A stretch of 64,000 nucleotides of DNA, taken from Alteromonas sp. KC3 (GTDB lineage Bacteria; Pseudomonadota; Gammaproteobacteria; Enterobacterales; Alteromonadaceae). The first letter of the stretch is position 1, and each line of letters opens with the position of its first letter. The notes under the pieces were generated by a model. That model saw only the letters and a program-made list of their open reading frames with translations, was not told the DNA's origin and did not search any database. Positions 50,930-59,226 of this stretch are shown here, piece after piece. A program made the position numbers and the translations under genes. The stretch spans positions 2,356,001 to 2,420,000 of the forward strand of contig NZ_AP024235.1 of assembly GCF_016756315.1 (NCBI RefSeq). The letters run 5' to 3'.

Positions 50930-51553
50930 TCAACACATCAATGACTTAGTTGCCGGGCGAATACCCAGTATTTTGCCTTGAGCGTCAAACGCTAAAGCGA
51001 CTTGCGTTCCAATTTTAATATCCCCTTCAATACGTTTTAGCGTATTTAATGACGCCAAAAGACCTTCGGAAACAACCACCTGCTCATCTTTACAATTTAT
51101 CAGTAACCAATTGCCATCATCGGCATAAAGTGTTGCACCTTGCACGCTTACCGCTTGCGCCAAACTGCGGCTGGCGTAGTAGTTCTGGGTGTAGGTATTA
51201 AACTTAGCGCGATGCTTATCAGTGCGGTATTGCGCTCCCTCTCCCTCAAACCCGTGGTAATTGACAATACTTACCACCAAGTCTCCTGTGCCTTGCGTAT
51301 CCAAGCGCTGTGTTTGCCATTTACCTACGTTGTAAACGCCAAACATAACGATCAGTGCAAAAGCAACGGCACTAAACTTAAACGCAGACGAGTCAAACAA
51401 CGCTATAAATTTCTCGATGCTTATGCCCCAATCGCTTTGGGTTTTGTGTAAAGCGTTATGCTGTAAAATACGCTGTTTCATATCGCTATTTAACGCATGA
51501 CGCTGCTGGCTTTGCTTGTAGGCGTCTTGCAGCTCTTTATCTGACATAGACAT
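50930..51553 (-). CDS. Probable anti-sigma factor, single-pass membrane protein
   Basis: A 207-residue protein from ATG 51553, one base after the sigma-factor stop. It has a cytoplasmic helical N-terminus (LQDAYKQSQQRHALNSDM), one transmembrane helix (about 60-80), and a periplasmic C-terminal domain. The layout fits an anti-sigma factor for the adjacent ECF sigma, although no zinc HxxxCxxC motif is visible. An upstream GTG at 51562 would overlap the sigma gene. Confidence 0.7.
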   Translation of the reverse strand: MSMSDKELQDAYKQSQQRHALNSDMKQRILQHNALHKTQSDWGISIEKFIALFDSSAFKFSAVAFALIVMFGVYNVGKWQTQRLDTQGTGDLVVSIVNYHGFEGEGAQYRTDKHRAKFNTYTQNYYASRSLAQAVSVQGATLYADDGNWLLINCKDEQVVVSEGLLASLNTLKRIEGDIKIGTQVALAFDAQGKILGIRPATKSLMC

Positions 51554-51554
51554 A

Positions 51555-52196
51555 TTATGCACGCTCCACTAATGATTTAAGGTTATCACGGGCATAGCGC
51601 AGTCGCGTTTTTACCGTTTCCTGTGGCACTCGACAAATTTCGCTAATTTGCATTAACGAGAACCCTTCAAGCTGAAGTGAAAGCACTTCTTTTTGCTTGT
51701 ACGGTAACTGGCACAACAAACGCCCCAAATCCTCTTCATCATAGTCTCGTTGCTGACTGGAATTATCACAGGTAGCGGTATTATCTATTGCTTCACTGTC
51801 ATAAGTCATTTTTGAAGTACGTCTAAACTCGTCAATAAGCGCTCTGCGTCCTATAGTAAACAACCATGCCTGAAAATTATTTGCATGAGTAAAACTGGCT
51901 CTTTTCTCGATAACCAATATCCAGGTTCGCTGCGCGATATCTTCAGCAGTTTGTTTATCTGACATTACCATTAAAAAGTAATACAGCTTTGTGCTGTGCA
52001 AATCAAACAGTGAGGAGAGCGCCTGATCACTCGCCGTATCGCGATACTGAAGCATAAGACGCTCGCTTAAACCAATTTGATTTTGTTCACTACTACAATC
52101 GACATTAACTACGTTATTCGATGCGCTTTTTTCTTTGTTATTAACGCTTCTTACTGAACGTCGAAAAATACCCTGTAAGCTTGCGCCTATACTCAT
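51555..52196 (-). CDS. RNA polymerase sigma-70 factor, ECF subfamily
   Basis: A 213-residue ECF sigma factor. Region 2 (LFDLHSTKLYYFLMVMSDKQTAEDIAQRTWI) and region 4 (QLPYKQKEVLSLQLEGFSLMQISEICRV, then KTRLRYARDNLK) are present. The N-terminal 45 residues are extra and low in complexity, so a start near MLQYRDTASD is possible. It lies in a compact operon with a TonB-like gene upstream and a probable anti-sigma gene downstream, and probably autoregulates it (inference). Confidence 0.9.
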   Translation of the reverse strand: MSIGASLQGIFRRSVRSVNNKEKSASNNVVNVDCSSEQNQIGLSERLMLQYRDTASDQALSSLFDLHSTKLYYFLMVMSDKQTAEDIAQRTWILVIEKRASFTHANNFQAWLFTIGRRALIDEFRRTSKMTYDSEAIDNTATCDNSSQQRDYDEEDLGRLLCQLPYKQKEVLSLQLEGFSLMQISEICRVPQETVKTRLRYARDNLKSLVERA

Positions 52197-52206
52197 AGGC
52201 TATTCC

Positions 52207-52884
52207 TTATTGTTCTAGCTTGAAATCTAATACTACTACCATGTTAGTTTGAGCAACAGGCTTGCCATCCACTATTTGCGGCTTGTACTTCCACTTTTTC
52301 AATGCTCTGCGGGCTGCTCGGTTGAACACATTCGAAGGCTTTGAATCAATAATGCTAATGTCAGTCACTGAGCCACTAGCAGTAACACTGAACCCTAGTT
52401 TAACCCACCCTTCTATACCGTCTCTGCTTGCTTCCACTGGATATGTTGGGTCTACTCTAAATTGTGGCGTTGCTTGCATATCGCCTTGGGTTGAGTTCAG
52501 ATTAATCTCTACATTTAATTCGTTTGAAGGTACGGTTGTATTAAACGTGTATTCATTTCCCGTACTATTATTGTTCGGCTCAAGCGGCTCAACCTTTGTC
52601 GGCGGCGTCTTAATCACCTTTTCAATTGGCTTTATCTTGGGCCTTACAATGGTTTTCTCTTCTTCACCTTGGTAAATAATTGGGTCTATTGTAACTACTG
52701 GCGTGCTAGTAACCTGAACTTGGTCCTGCTTTATCAGTTCTGCCATCATAACAAACAAACTTGAAGTTACTATGGCACCAGCCCCCAGCAACAAGGTGGC
52801 CTTCCCTGCTTTTTTTACTGGCGTTAACCACTGCGATGACGATTGGCTGTGAAGTAGCGGGTTTGTAATTGATATGGTTTGCAT
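52207..52884 (-). CDS. TonB-like energy transducer protein
   Basis: A 225-residue protein with one N-terminal membrane anchor (about 27-50), a Pro/Lys/Thr-rich periplasmic linker (RPKIKPIEKVIKTPPTKVEP) and a C-terminal TonB domain with YPVEASRDGIEGWVKLGFSV and RRALKKWKYKPQIVDGKPV. No ExbB/ExbD genes are nearby. It precedes the ECF sigma gene by 10 bp, so it may be a target or a sensor partner of that system. Confidence 0.85.
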   Translation of the reverse strand: MQTISITNPLLHSQSSSQWLTPVKKAGKATLLLGAGAIVTSSLFVMMAELIKQDQVQVTSTPVVTIDPIIYQGEEEKTIVRPKIKPIEKVIKTPPTKVEPLEPNNNSTGNEYTFNTTVPSNELNVEINLNSTQGDMQATPQFRVDPTYPVEASRDGIEGWVKLGFSVTASGSVTDISIIDSKPSNVFNRAARRALKKWKYKPQIVDGKPVAQTNMVVVLDFKLEQ

Positions 52885-52950
52885 GTTTTTTCTCCCGTTT
52901 TTCTACTTAACGAGGGAAAAATACAAAAGGGGTGAAATAAAATGAAAAAT

Positions 52951-53073
52951 TTATTTTTTGTCGCGCGCGCTGTCTTGTCGCCTATTCATTTTGGCTGCGG
53001 CCATGAAACCCACGATAAAAATAACGAAAATCACCACGCCGACCCACATCAAAACATTAAATAAGAAATTCAT
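52951..53073 (-). CDS. 40-residue single-pass membrane protein
   Basis: A short frame from ATG 53073 to TAA 52951 encodes 40 residues: a hydrophobic helix (FNVLMWVGVVIFVIFIVGF) followed by a basic, charged tail (KMNRRQDSARDKK). AAGGA lies 7 bp before the ATG. It is the first gene upstream of the TonB-like/sigma/anti-sigma genes on the same strand. No family recognised; it could be a small regulatory or assembly peptide. Confidence 0.65.
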   Translation of the reverse strand: MNFLFNVLMWVGVVIFVIFIVGFMAAAKMNRRQDSARDKK

Positions 53074-53209
53074 ATTAAGTCCTTTACGTTGCGTTGCACA
53101 TAAATACATCCATACCACTGTGATTTATACCATCAAAGTATTTAATACCGATCACTTAAGTACGACTTACTGCAACCTATTGCTCCACTACATTTATGTG
53201 CTTAACCAT

Positions 53210-53773
53210 CTACAATGATCTTAATTCTGCTAAATGATGGTTTATAAGCCCTTTGAACCAATCGTAACCTTGCTGATTGAAATTTACTGACAACTTGTTC
53301 ATAAAACCGTGAAGATAGGTTGTGTGAATAAGCGTTATATTTGGTTTGCCTTCAAGTTCATTCATTACCGTGTTTACGTTGAAGTGTTTCTCCTGTTTGG
53401 GAAACACTAAATACGTTGGCACCACTGGCGTTACCCACAAATGATGCCTTATTTGCGAACTATACACACCGTAAACACAAACAACATGTTGCCCGAAACT
53501 AGCAGACGCCAACCACGCAGCTGATGCTCCAGCGCTAAAACCAATTACGACGACGGGGGCTGAGAGATTGTTCACGAAAGAACTCACTAGTTCCTGATAG
53601 CTATCTAGAGACACGTTTTGAGTAAAATGGTCGTACGCCTCTGATTCACTCACAAACTGCATGTTCATGCCGTCATAAGGGTCGATAATAAACACATTGC
53701 CATCAAGTGATGCCCCCAGTACTTCAAGCGCAGGTGTTTTCCCGAAAATATCACTAACAATTACAATATCCAT
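53210..53773 (-). CDS. Alpha/beta hydrolase, dienelactone-hydrolase-like
   Basis: A 187-residue single-domain protein with GFSAGA as nucleophile motif, DIFGKTP near the start and HGFMN near the end as the likely histidine region. An acidic residue is in DPYDGMN. It directly follows the GNAT gene with no gap. No signal peptide. Substrate unknown. Confidence 0.72.
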   Translation of the reverse strand: MDIVIVSDIFGKTPALEVLGASLDGNVFIIDPYDGMNMQFVSESEAYDHFTQNVSLDSYQELVSSFVNNLSAPVVVIGFSAGASAAWLASASFGQHVVCVYGVYSSQIRHHLWVTPVVPTYLVFPKQEKHFNVNTVMNELEGKPNITLIHTTYLHGFMNKLSVNFNQQGYDWFKGLINHHLAELRSL

Positions 53774-54202
53774 CTATATCATCAATTCTTTGCGTAAATG
53801 ATATTCAAATTCGTCCTCGCCTATTACTTCAAAACCGATGGCAGTATAGAGTCTAAATGCGGGGTTTTGTTTAAGCACTTTAAGTTCTACGGTATCGTGC
53901 ACGGTCCCTTGTATCAATTGGCTAATTATTTGTCTTCCATAGCCTTTGCCTTGCTGCGTTGGCATAACTTGTATCTGATGTATGTAAAGACACAAGTCTG
54001 TATCTTCAAACTTCACAGCGCCAATGACACTCTTGTTATCAAGCACTAAATGGAAACGCTCATATTGATAAAGTACGCGCTCTTTGTGCTCATCGACAGA
54101 TAGCACTAAGCCAGCATTAATCATGTGTTCATCCATAGTAGACAGCCGAAGTTCAACCAGGAACGACACATCGTCTTCATTCACCTTACGCAGTGTTAAC
54201 AT
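53774..54202 (-). CDS. GNAT family N-acetyltransferase
   Basis: A 142-residue GNAT with QIQVMPTQQGKGYGRQIISQLI, the acetyl-CoA binding Q/RxxGxG/A motif, and LKQNPAFRLYTAIGFEV near the C-terminus. Likely acetylates a small molecule. Its stop abuts the start of the hydrolase gene, so they form an operon. Confidence 0.88.
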   Translation of the reverse strand: MLTLRKVNEDDVSFLVELRLSTMDEHMINAGLVLSVDEHKERVLYQYERFHLVLDNKSVIGAVKFEDTDLCLYIHQIQVMPTQQGKGYGRQIISQLIQGTVHDTVELKVLKQNPAFRLYTAIGFEVIGEDEFEYHLRKELMI

Positions 54203-54252
54203 TTACCGCCCCACATTTTGATTTATATAAAGAAAGCACAATCATTCGAACA

Positions 54253-55284
54253 CTATTGTTTGGCATCCAGCAATTCACGTAACGCTGTTGGCATAATTGA
54301 CCTCGCTTTTCGCGTAATAACAGACTCATGCTTTTGCCACAGAATGCCCAGGTATACGACTAATAGCCCTATCGCGGTAAGTGCAAATGGAAACAACCAA
54401 CTGTCCTTAAATACATTTGAAGCTAAGTGACCCAGATAAATACAGCATCCAATACCGCCGAAGATAACAAATACTCGCCGCACTAATAACGCGCCAACAC
54501 CTATCATTACCATGTTGATAGTGAAATACATGAACTTTGACCATTCACTGTCTGAGTCTTGGCTAGAGAGCCCGCCCCAAAACGCGATAACCCCAAATAG
54601 ATAAAGCCAGAATGCATAATCAGCTGATGTTCTAGAACGTATATCAGTCCAAAACGCAAGTAGCGTCATTAGCAAGCCCAAATACATAGAGACAAGTGAG
54701 CGAAGCTCCCACGTGTAGCCGTTCGGTTCTAACACTGACGTTAAGTCCATTGTGAGATACCACAACGTTACTGCAATAGGCATTACCATGAAGGGGTAAC
54801 GATACAACCACGCCAGCACTATACCAACCACCAATGTTGCAAGTTCTATGTACAACCAATGCCACTTCACATATAAATGATATTGCTTATACACCACCTC
54901 CTCTTCAGGCCACACACCCAGCCATTGCTGAATGCCGTAGGTTGCAATGGGTGTAATGCATATAACAAACGTGGCACAAATTCCTGCGGGGATCGGTAAG
55001 TTTTTGTTAGCCATTCTATTGGCTAGCATGATACCCACAATTGCATAAATACAAGCAATCAACACGATACCCGCACCACCAAACTCTTCCCATCCCAATG
55101 TCATAAATAATGTCATAGCCCCTATCGCAATGAGCCCACCGAGATAATAAAGAATATGAGTAAAACTAAATTTAGGTGTTTGAGCGATGTCGGCTTGAAA
55201 AAAGTGGTGAAGAGACTCTGCTTGATGTTGAGAAATTATGCCGCTTGATACTGCTCGTTGCAGACTTGCCTTGGTTACTTCCAT
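54253..55284 (-). CDS. DUF2157-like multi-pass membrane protein
   Basis: A 343-residue protein. The cytoplasmic N-terminus (LQRAVSSGIISQHQAESLHHFF) resembles DUF2157, followed by about ten transmembrane helices. Function unknown for the family. It is 50 bp upstream of the GNAT/hydrolase pair on the same strand. Confidence 0.78.
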   Translation of the reverse strand: MEVTKASLQRAVSSGIISQHQAESLHHFFQADIAQTPKFSFTHILYYLGGLIAIGAMTLFMTLGWEEFGGAGIVLIACIYAIVGIMLANRMANKNLPIPAGICATFVICITPIATYGIQQWLGVWPEEEVVYKQYHLYVKWHWLYIELATLVVGIVLAWLYRYPFMVMPIAVTLWYLTMDLTSVLEPNGYTWELRSLVSMYLGLLMTLLAFWTDIRSRTSADYAFWLYLFGVIAFWGGLSSQDSDSEWSKFMYFTINMVMIGVGALLVRRVFVIFGGIGCCIYLGHLASNVFKDSWLFPFALTAIGLLVVYLGILWQKHESVITRKARSIMPTALRELLDAKQ

Positions 55285-55343
55285 GTGTGTTTCCCCGCCT
55301 TTTTTTTAATTTCGCTTGCTGTTACTTTTAGCGTATGTGGTAG

Positions 55344-56477
55344 CTATATAAACAAGCTATTTAGCTGTGTTTTTTGTTGTGGGGTAAGCTTGTCAATTGA
55401 CTTCAGTGCGTATTGAAGCGCTGACTGTGCTTCTTCTGCCATATTGAAATTCACATATGCTTTGATTAATGCGGAATGAGCACTTAAAGATTGAGGATAA
55501 TTTTCTCGATTCCATTTGAGTAGATCAAGCGCGTCATCTTGACGATTCAAATATTGTAACCACTGTGCGTATCCGTTTGCTTTATCTTCCGGAATTTTCA
55601 TTTCTGTATTAAGTAAAGCCGAGCGACTGGCAAATTTCGCCTGCAAGTCACCTAAAGTTTTAGGTTCACCTTCTGGAATAGGCCATTCGGAAAACAAGTT
55701 TTTCAAACCAGCATACTGCCCTTGAAGCACAGTTGTGTTGTGTGTTTCATTACTAAAGGTCTCAGACTTGACCACTAGTCCGTTAACTGAATACCCAGAA
55801 AGCAAATCTAGAAATTCTTGATACGCGTCTGTCATAGTTGGCTCTTCGTTAGCAATAGACACATACAAATGCCCTTGTAACTGTTTACTTTCTAAAGCCT
55901 GCTTGGCTAATACCAACAGTTGCTTGTTGTTCCAATATAACGACGGGCTGATGGCGATGATTCCCTCAAACAAGTTTGGGCGCCTAACCATGGCATTAAT
56001 AGCAAACTGCCCTCCATGCGACGTTCCAGATAGAACTTGATAGTCCAGAGTTCGGTAGCGCTTTTTCACAAGGGGAATAACTTCATTCTCAACAAAATCT
56101 AAAAATCTATCCGCATTTTCATGTTGATTTGGCATTAGCTTCTCTAGAGGGGTAATTGTTAAATCTCTAACACGTGTTTTTGTTGGGTTTACAATACCGA
56201 CGACAATCATTTGCGGCATCTGCTCAAACTTAGCCAGATAATCTATTGTGCCAGCGGTATGAGGCCCCTGAATATCACCATCGGTGAGATACAAAACCGG
56301 ATAATGAGCCTGACTAGATTTATACCCAGCAGGCAAGTAAATAACTAAATCACGCTTTTCACCAAGCACAGTACTATCAATCGCCAGTTCTTGTGCAATG
56401 GGTAACGCTGATAGCGCCCAACTATTACTGTGGCCTGCCAATATCAAAAATAGTAATCCGCATATAATTTTATTCAT
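55344..56477 (-). CDS. Secreted esterase of the Fes/IroE-like family
   Basis: A 377-residue protein with a signal peptide (cleavage near NSWALS) and an alpha/beta hydrolase fold: LYLTDGD, GTSHGG with the nucleophile serine, and ETHNTTVLQG with a likely catalytic histidine. The C-terminal 90 residues look like TPR helices. Fes/IroE-type enzymes cleave siderophore or other esters; substrate here unknown. It is the last ordinary chromosomal gene before the cassette array. Confidence 0.85.
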   Translation of the reverse strand: MNKIICGLLFLILAGHSNSWALSALPIAQELAIDSTVLGEKRDLVIYLPAGYKSSQAHYPVLYLTDGDIQGPHTAGTIDYLAKFEQMPQMIVVGIVNPTKTRVRDLTITPLEKLMPNQHENADRFLDFVENEVIPLVKKRYRTLDYQVLSGTSHGGQFAINAMVRRPNLFEGIIAISPSLYWNNKQLLVLAKQALESKQLQGHLYVSIANEEPTMTDAYQEFLDLLSGYSVNGLVVKSETFSNETHNTTVLQGQYAGLKNLFSEWPIPEGEPKTLGDLQAKFASRSALLNTEMKIPEDKANGYAQWLQYLNRQDDALDLLKWNRENYPQSLSAHSALIKAYVNFNMAEEAQSALQYALKSIDKLTPQQKTQLNSLFI

Positions 56478-56560
56478 CTATTTTCCTTGATTTTTAATAG
56501 AGCACAAAAGCGCGCGACAATAAGGATTAAAACTATAAATATGCAGCGCAAATAATACTG

Positions 56561-56622
56561 CACTAACGCCGAAGCCACCGACGTGTTTAATCCCCAGCGA
56601 GTAACACAACGTTTTGTCAGGT
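56561..56622 (-). repeat. attC-like site, distal end of array (62 bp)
   Basis: CACTAAC at 56561 and GTCAGGT at 56616 match the core pattern with one mismatch each. The stop of the next cassette lies in the second core. Arms are short. Confidence 0.6.
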
Positions 56623-57063
56623 GTTCCTTGCTTTGTCCACTCGCCCAATTAAGTCCTCTACATACTTATTCTTTGATAACACGTTAAACCTAAACGGCGG
56701 AATAAAAGCTATTTCCCCACCCCAAATATCTTTGTTTCGTATTGTTAAAACAACTCGTTCCGGCGATGATTTTTGATGATTTATGTTTACTATATCTTTT
56801 AATTCAATCCGAATATTCTGATTGTTTCGGGTAACCAATAATTCATTTCCATTATCCAAAACCTCATCGGCCAAATCCCATGCGAAGTTTTTGAATAAGA
56901 AGAAACCAAAAACAATCATTATTATTGGCATGATTAAAAACATTATGGACTGCTCATATGCGCCAAACGAAACGCCAATTACAAAAAATATGGCTAGAAA
57001 ACCGAACCAAAATGTGGGAAAGAGTGTTTTGAAAAAGAATGGAGATGTTGATATTTTCTTCAT
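56617..57063 (-). CDS. Cassette gene: two-helix membrane protein, unknown function
   Basis: A 148-residue protein starting at ATG 57063 (MKKISTSPFFF); the longer frame adds 16 residues and is less likely. Two adjacent transmembrane helices (about 14-60) are followed by a soluble domain of beta strands (DEVLDNGNELLVTRNNQN, IELKDIVNINHQ), which has the look of a PH-like membrane domain. Function unknown. Last cassette of the array as oriented. Confidence 0.75.
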   Translation of the reverse strand: MKKISTSPFFFKTLFPTFWFGFLAIFFVIGVSFGAYEQSIMFLIMPIIMIVFGFFLFKNFAWDLADEVLDNGNELLVTRNNQNIRIELKDIVNINHQKSSPERVVLTIRNKDIWGGEIAFIPPFRFNVLSKNKYVEDLIGRVDKARNT

Positions 57064-57184
57064 AACTTGTTTGCCTGAATAACAACCGTACTTTTTGGTG
57101 AAAGGGACCAAGGACCTGTGAAGTTTTGTGAGTTGTTCAAAATTAAAACACCATTTAAATATTCATTGACGCTACCGGCGCTTT

Positions 57185-57191
57185 GTTGGAG
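57185..57191 (-). repeat. attC core remnant
   Basis: GTTGGAG directly before the stop of the DUF4262 gene matches GTTRRRY at six of seven bases, in the context GCGCTTTGTTG shared by other sites. The partner core and the arms are not recognisable. Confidence 0.4.
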
Positions 57192-57192
57192 C

Positions 57193-57651
57193 TTACCATG
57201 CCGACGTTTCCTGAAAACTTGGTTGTAATAGTTTGAAGCTATCTGATGCTTTTGCTTCCCATGGCCAGATGCCATCTACTGTGGGATAGACTAGCTGCAG
57301 CGCTGGGTAAGTGGTTCCCTCATATAACCAATTGCAAGAAAGCATAAACTCTTCTTTAAATCTATTTGCTACAGGTTTAAAGCAAACTTCAAACCCATCG
57401 AGAAACCCTTCATAAAAACCATCTTCCATTAAAACTTCACCTTCTTGGATACGACGATTATATTCATTTGCTATCAACGAAGATAATTCACTTCTTAGTC
57501 CAACAATGATCAATTCTGGACGACTTTCCTGCCTATTTATACCGGTAGTATATGTGAAATTAGGATCTTGTTGTTTAGGGTCAAACACAGAGGTGACATG
57601 GCAACCGTACGTTGAAATGTTTTCCATAATCTTAATCTCTGCTTCATTCAT
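57193..57651 (-). CDS. Cassette gene: DUF4262 family protein
   Basis: A 152-residue soluble protein. YGCHVTSVF, then FTYTTGINRQESRPELIIVGL, is the DUF4262 pattern of a conserved small domain found in many bacteria, often in mobile or toxin-immunity contexts. GAGGA precedes the ATG by 8 bp. Function unknown; a role as an immunity-type protein is only a hypothesis. Confidence 0.85.
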   Translation of the reverse strand: MNEAEIKIMENISTYGCHVTSVFDPKQQDPNFTYTTGINRQESRPELIIVGLRSELSSLIANEYNRRIQEGEVLMEDGFYEGFLDGFEVCFKPVANRFKEEFMLSCNWLYEGTTYPALQLVYPTVDGIWPWEAKASDSFKLLQPSFQETSAW

Positions 57652-57679
57652 AAAGCTTCCTCATGAGCCATCATCGGTG

Positions 57680-57793
57680 TTAATAAGTTATATCAAGGGG
57701 GCAAATTGCAGTTGGATATACTTGTGCGAAGCACCTAGCCCACTGTTAATTAACCCGGTGAGTTTGCGAACGAACTAGAGAAACTTGTTAGCT
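57680..57793 (-). repeat. Degenerate attC-like site
   Basis: GTTAGCT at 57787-57793 overlaps the stop of the next cassette and follows GAACGAACTAGAGAAACTT. The left core is not clear, so the left border is approximate. Confidence 0.45.
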
Positions 57794-58171
57794 GCGCTTT
57801 TCGTCTAATTTGGAAACAGCTTCTTTCAAGTGAGCAATTTCAATATCTTCACCGATATAAGCACTTAACGCTTTGTTGAAATACGCGTTTGCTTTAGCTT
57901 GGCTACCTGCCTGTTCGTATAGCAAACCTATTCTTAGGTAAGTAAATGACAAATTATTTGGGCCTAGACTGGAACTAGAATCATCTGACTCAAGCATTCT
58001 TGCTAAGGCTTGAAGTGCGTAAAGCCCACTTTCAGGTGAGCCGTTCAGGTATTGAGTGTGGGCTAATTCAATTTCATTTTTTAGAAAATCAGAAGATAGC
58101 TGGTTAGCCAAAGATGTTGTTGAAATAAAACAGCCTATTGTAAGTAGGCTTAACCCGATCATTTTATTCAT
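57788..58171 (-). CDS. Cassette gene: secreted TPR-like protein
   Basis: Starting at ATG 58171 (AAGGA 8 bp upstream) gives 127 residues with a signal peptide (IGLSLLTIGCFISTTSLA). The rest is helical and TPR-like: LNGSPESGLYALQALARML and YLRIGLLYEQAGSQAKANAYFNKAL. Probably a periplasmic helical-repeat protein; role unknown. Confidence 0.78.
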   Translation of the reverse strand: MNKMIGLSLLTIGCFISTTSLANQLSSDFLKNEIELAHTQYLNGSPESGLYALQALARMLESDDSSSSLGPNNLSFTYLRIGLLYEQAGSQAKANAYFNKALSAYIGEDIEIAHLKEAVSKLDEKRS

Positions 58172-58214
58172 TTTAATATCCTTATAGGTTGAAATGTGTC
58201 GGAACATACTGTTG

Positions 58215-58330
58215 AGTTAACTCACAAATAAGCGGCAATAACACGTAGGCTTAAATGGGAGCGAAGCGACTGAGCCTACGTGTTATTGTCCCGTTGAGCG
58301 CTAGCGAACGACTACAGTTTTTTGTTAGAT
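58215..58330 (-). repeat. attC-like site (116 bp)
   Basis: Cores AGTTAAC and GTTAGAT bound long arms; CAATAACACGTAGGCT near 58236 pairs with AGCCTACGTGTTATTG near 58281. This is the only long, well-paired site in the left half of the array. Confidence 0.75.
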
Positions 58331-58331
58331 T

Positions 58332-58679
58332 CTACGGTTTAAAAACAACAAATGCAGCCCGAAGTAAACCAATAAAAACACCATAGCCGAAGAGTATTAG
58401 CGAGCGTCTACGACGTTTTGGAAGTAGCTCTTTTACAACCACTGAATTGTCTTTTTTTAAATATGATCTCCATATTAAAAACGAGTACACGCAGAGGCCA
58501 TATGAACTAGATCCGATTTGGACAGTTGCTTTATGCTTAGGCCAGAATAACAAGTACTTTGAATAAGTAATAGAGTCTCCCACCTTGACTTCAAATTTAG
58601 TCTTAAAACGGTCGTAGGAAAAGCAAACTGAATTCCCACCTACGATATGTCGATGTTGATGAAATCTTTCGAAGCTCAT
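58332..58679 (-). CDS. Cassette gene: small membrane protein
   Basis: A 115-residue protein with AAGGA 4 bp before the ATG. The first 80 residues are soluble and partly beta-like (KFEVKVGDSITYSKYLLFWP), then an arginine cluster KRRRRS and one C-terminal transmembrane helix (LILFGYGVFIGLLRAAFVV). It may be a tail-anchored protein. No family recognised. Confidence 0.72.
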   Translation of the reverse strand: MSFERFHQHRHIVGGNSVCFSYDRFKTKFEVKVGDSITYSKYLLFWPKHKATVQIGSSSYGLCVYSFLIWRSYLKKDNSVVVKELLPKRRRRSLILFGYGVFIGLLRAAFVVFKP

Positions 58680-58690
58680 ATTCCTTTATC

Positions 58691-58739
58691 CCCTAACTTC
58701 CCAGCACGCAGCGCGAGCGCTCTTAGTAGCTTGTTATCT
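58691..58739 (-). repeat. Short attC-like site (49 bp)
   Basis: CCCTAAC and GTTATCT bound a small palindrome (GCGCGAGCGC). It is below the usual size range and may be a deleted site. Confidence 0.5.
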
Positions 58740-58746
58740 GCAAAGC

Positions 58747-59151
58747 TTAAAATGACGAATATCTTTCAACTACAGAATAAACCATATCGCAGGTTTGGCA
58801 CTCAACATCCCAAGCGCTAAACCGTTGAGTAATGTGTAAATCCCCTGAGCATACTGGACAAACTTGTTCTTGAAAGGTACTTGGTACGCTATCTCTCAAT
58901 CGCTTTGAAAATAACTTAAGGATGGGCCAAAAGTTATCGTCTAATGTAATTCTTAAGTCATCTCTAAGTGCTTCACAAAACTCTATGAAAACAATCTCAT
59001 CGTGAGAGCGTTTAATGTTGGGGTCTTGGGTACGTAGGGCAATTAAATCAAGAATTTCTTTATAGCGTCCAGGATACCTATCTTTATCAATATTCTGTTT
59101 ACAGTCCAGCAATTCTTCAATTGAATAGCTTGAGAAATTCGGCTTGCTCAA
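58747..59151 (-). CDS. Cassette gene: zinc-ribbon protein
   Basis: A 134-residue protein that begins with TTG, supported by AAGGAG 7 bp upstream. The N-terminus YSIEELLDCKQNIDKDRYPG is a short helical domain seen at the start of several uncharacterised gammaproteobacterial proteins. The C-terminus has CPVC and CQTC pairs forming a zinc ribbon. Function unknown; nucleic acid or protein binding is possible. Confidence 0.75.
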   Translation of the reverse strand: MSKPNFSSYSIEELLDCKQNIDKDRYPGRYKEILDLIALRTQDPNIKRSHDEIVFIEFCEALRDDLRITLDDNFWPILKLFSKRLRDSVPSTFQEQVCPVCSGDLHITQRFSAWDVECQTCDMVYSVVERYSSF

Positions 59152-59165
59152 TAACTTCTCCTTGT

Positions 59166-59226
59166 CGCTAACTTTTAAGTAAAGGGCGCGGGCATGTGGG
59201 CTTAAACGCGAAGCAGCTTGTTATGG
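59166..59226 (-). repeat. attC-like site with one arm missing (61 bp)
   Basis: CGCTAAC and GTTATGG flank GGGCGCGGGCATGTGGGCT, which in complete sites has a matching second arm. The second arm is absent here, and the first core is one base from consensus. Confidence 0.55.

Noticed and set aside
58215-58330. Strong palindrome read as a terminator or REP element
   Set aside because: The bounding RYYYAAC/GTTRRRY-like cores and repetition between all cassette genes fit attC better.
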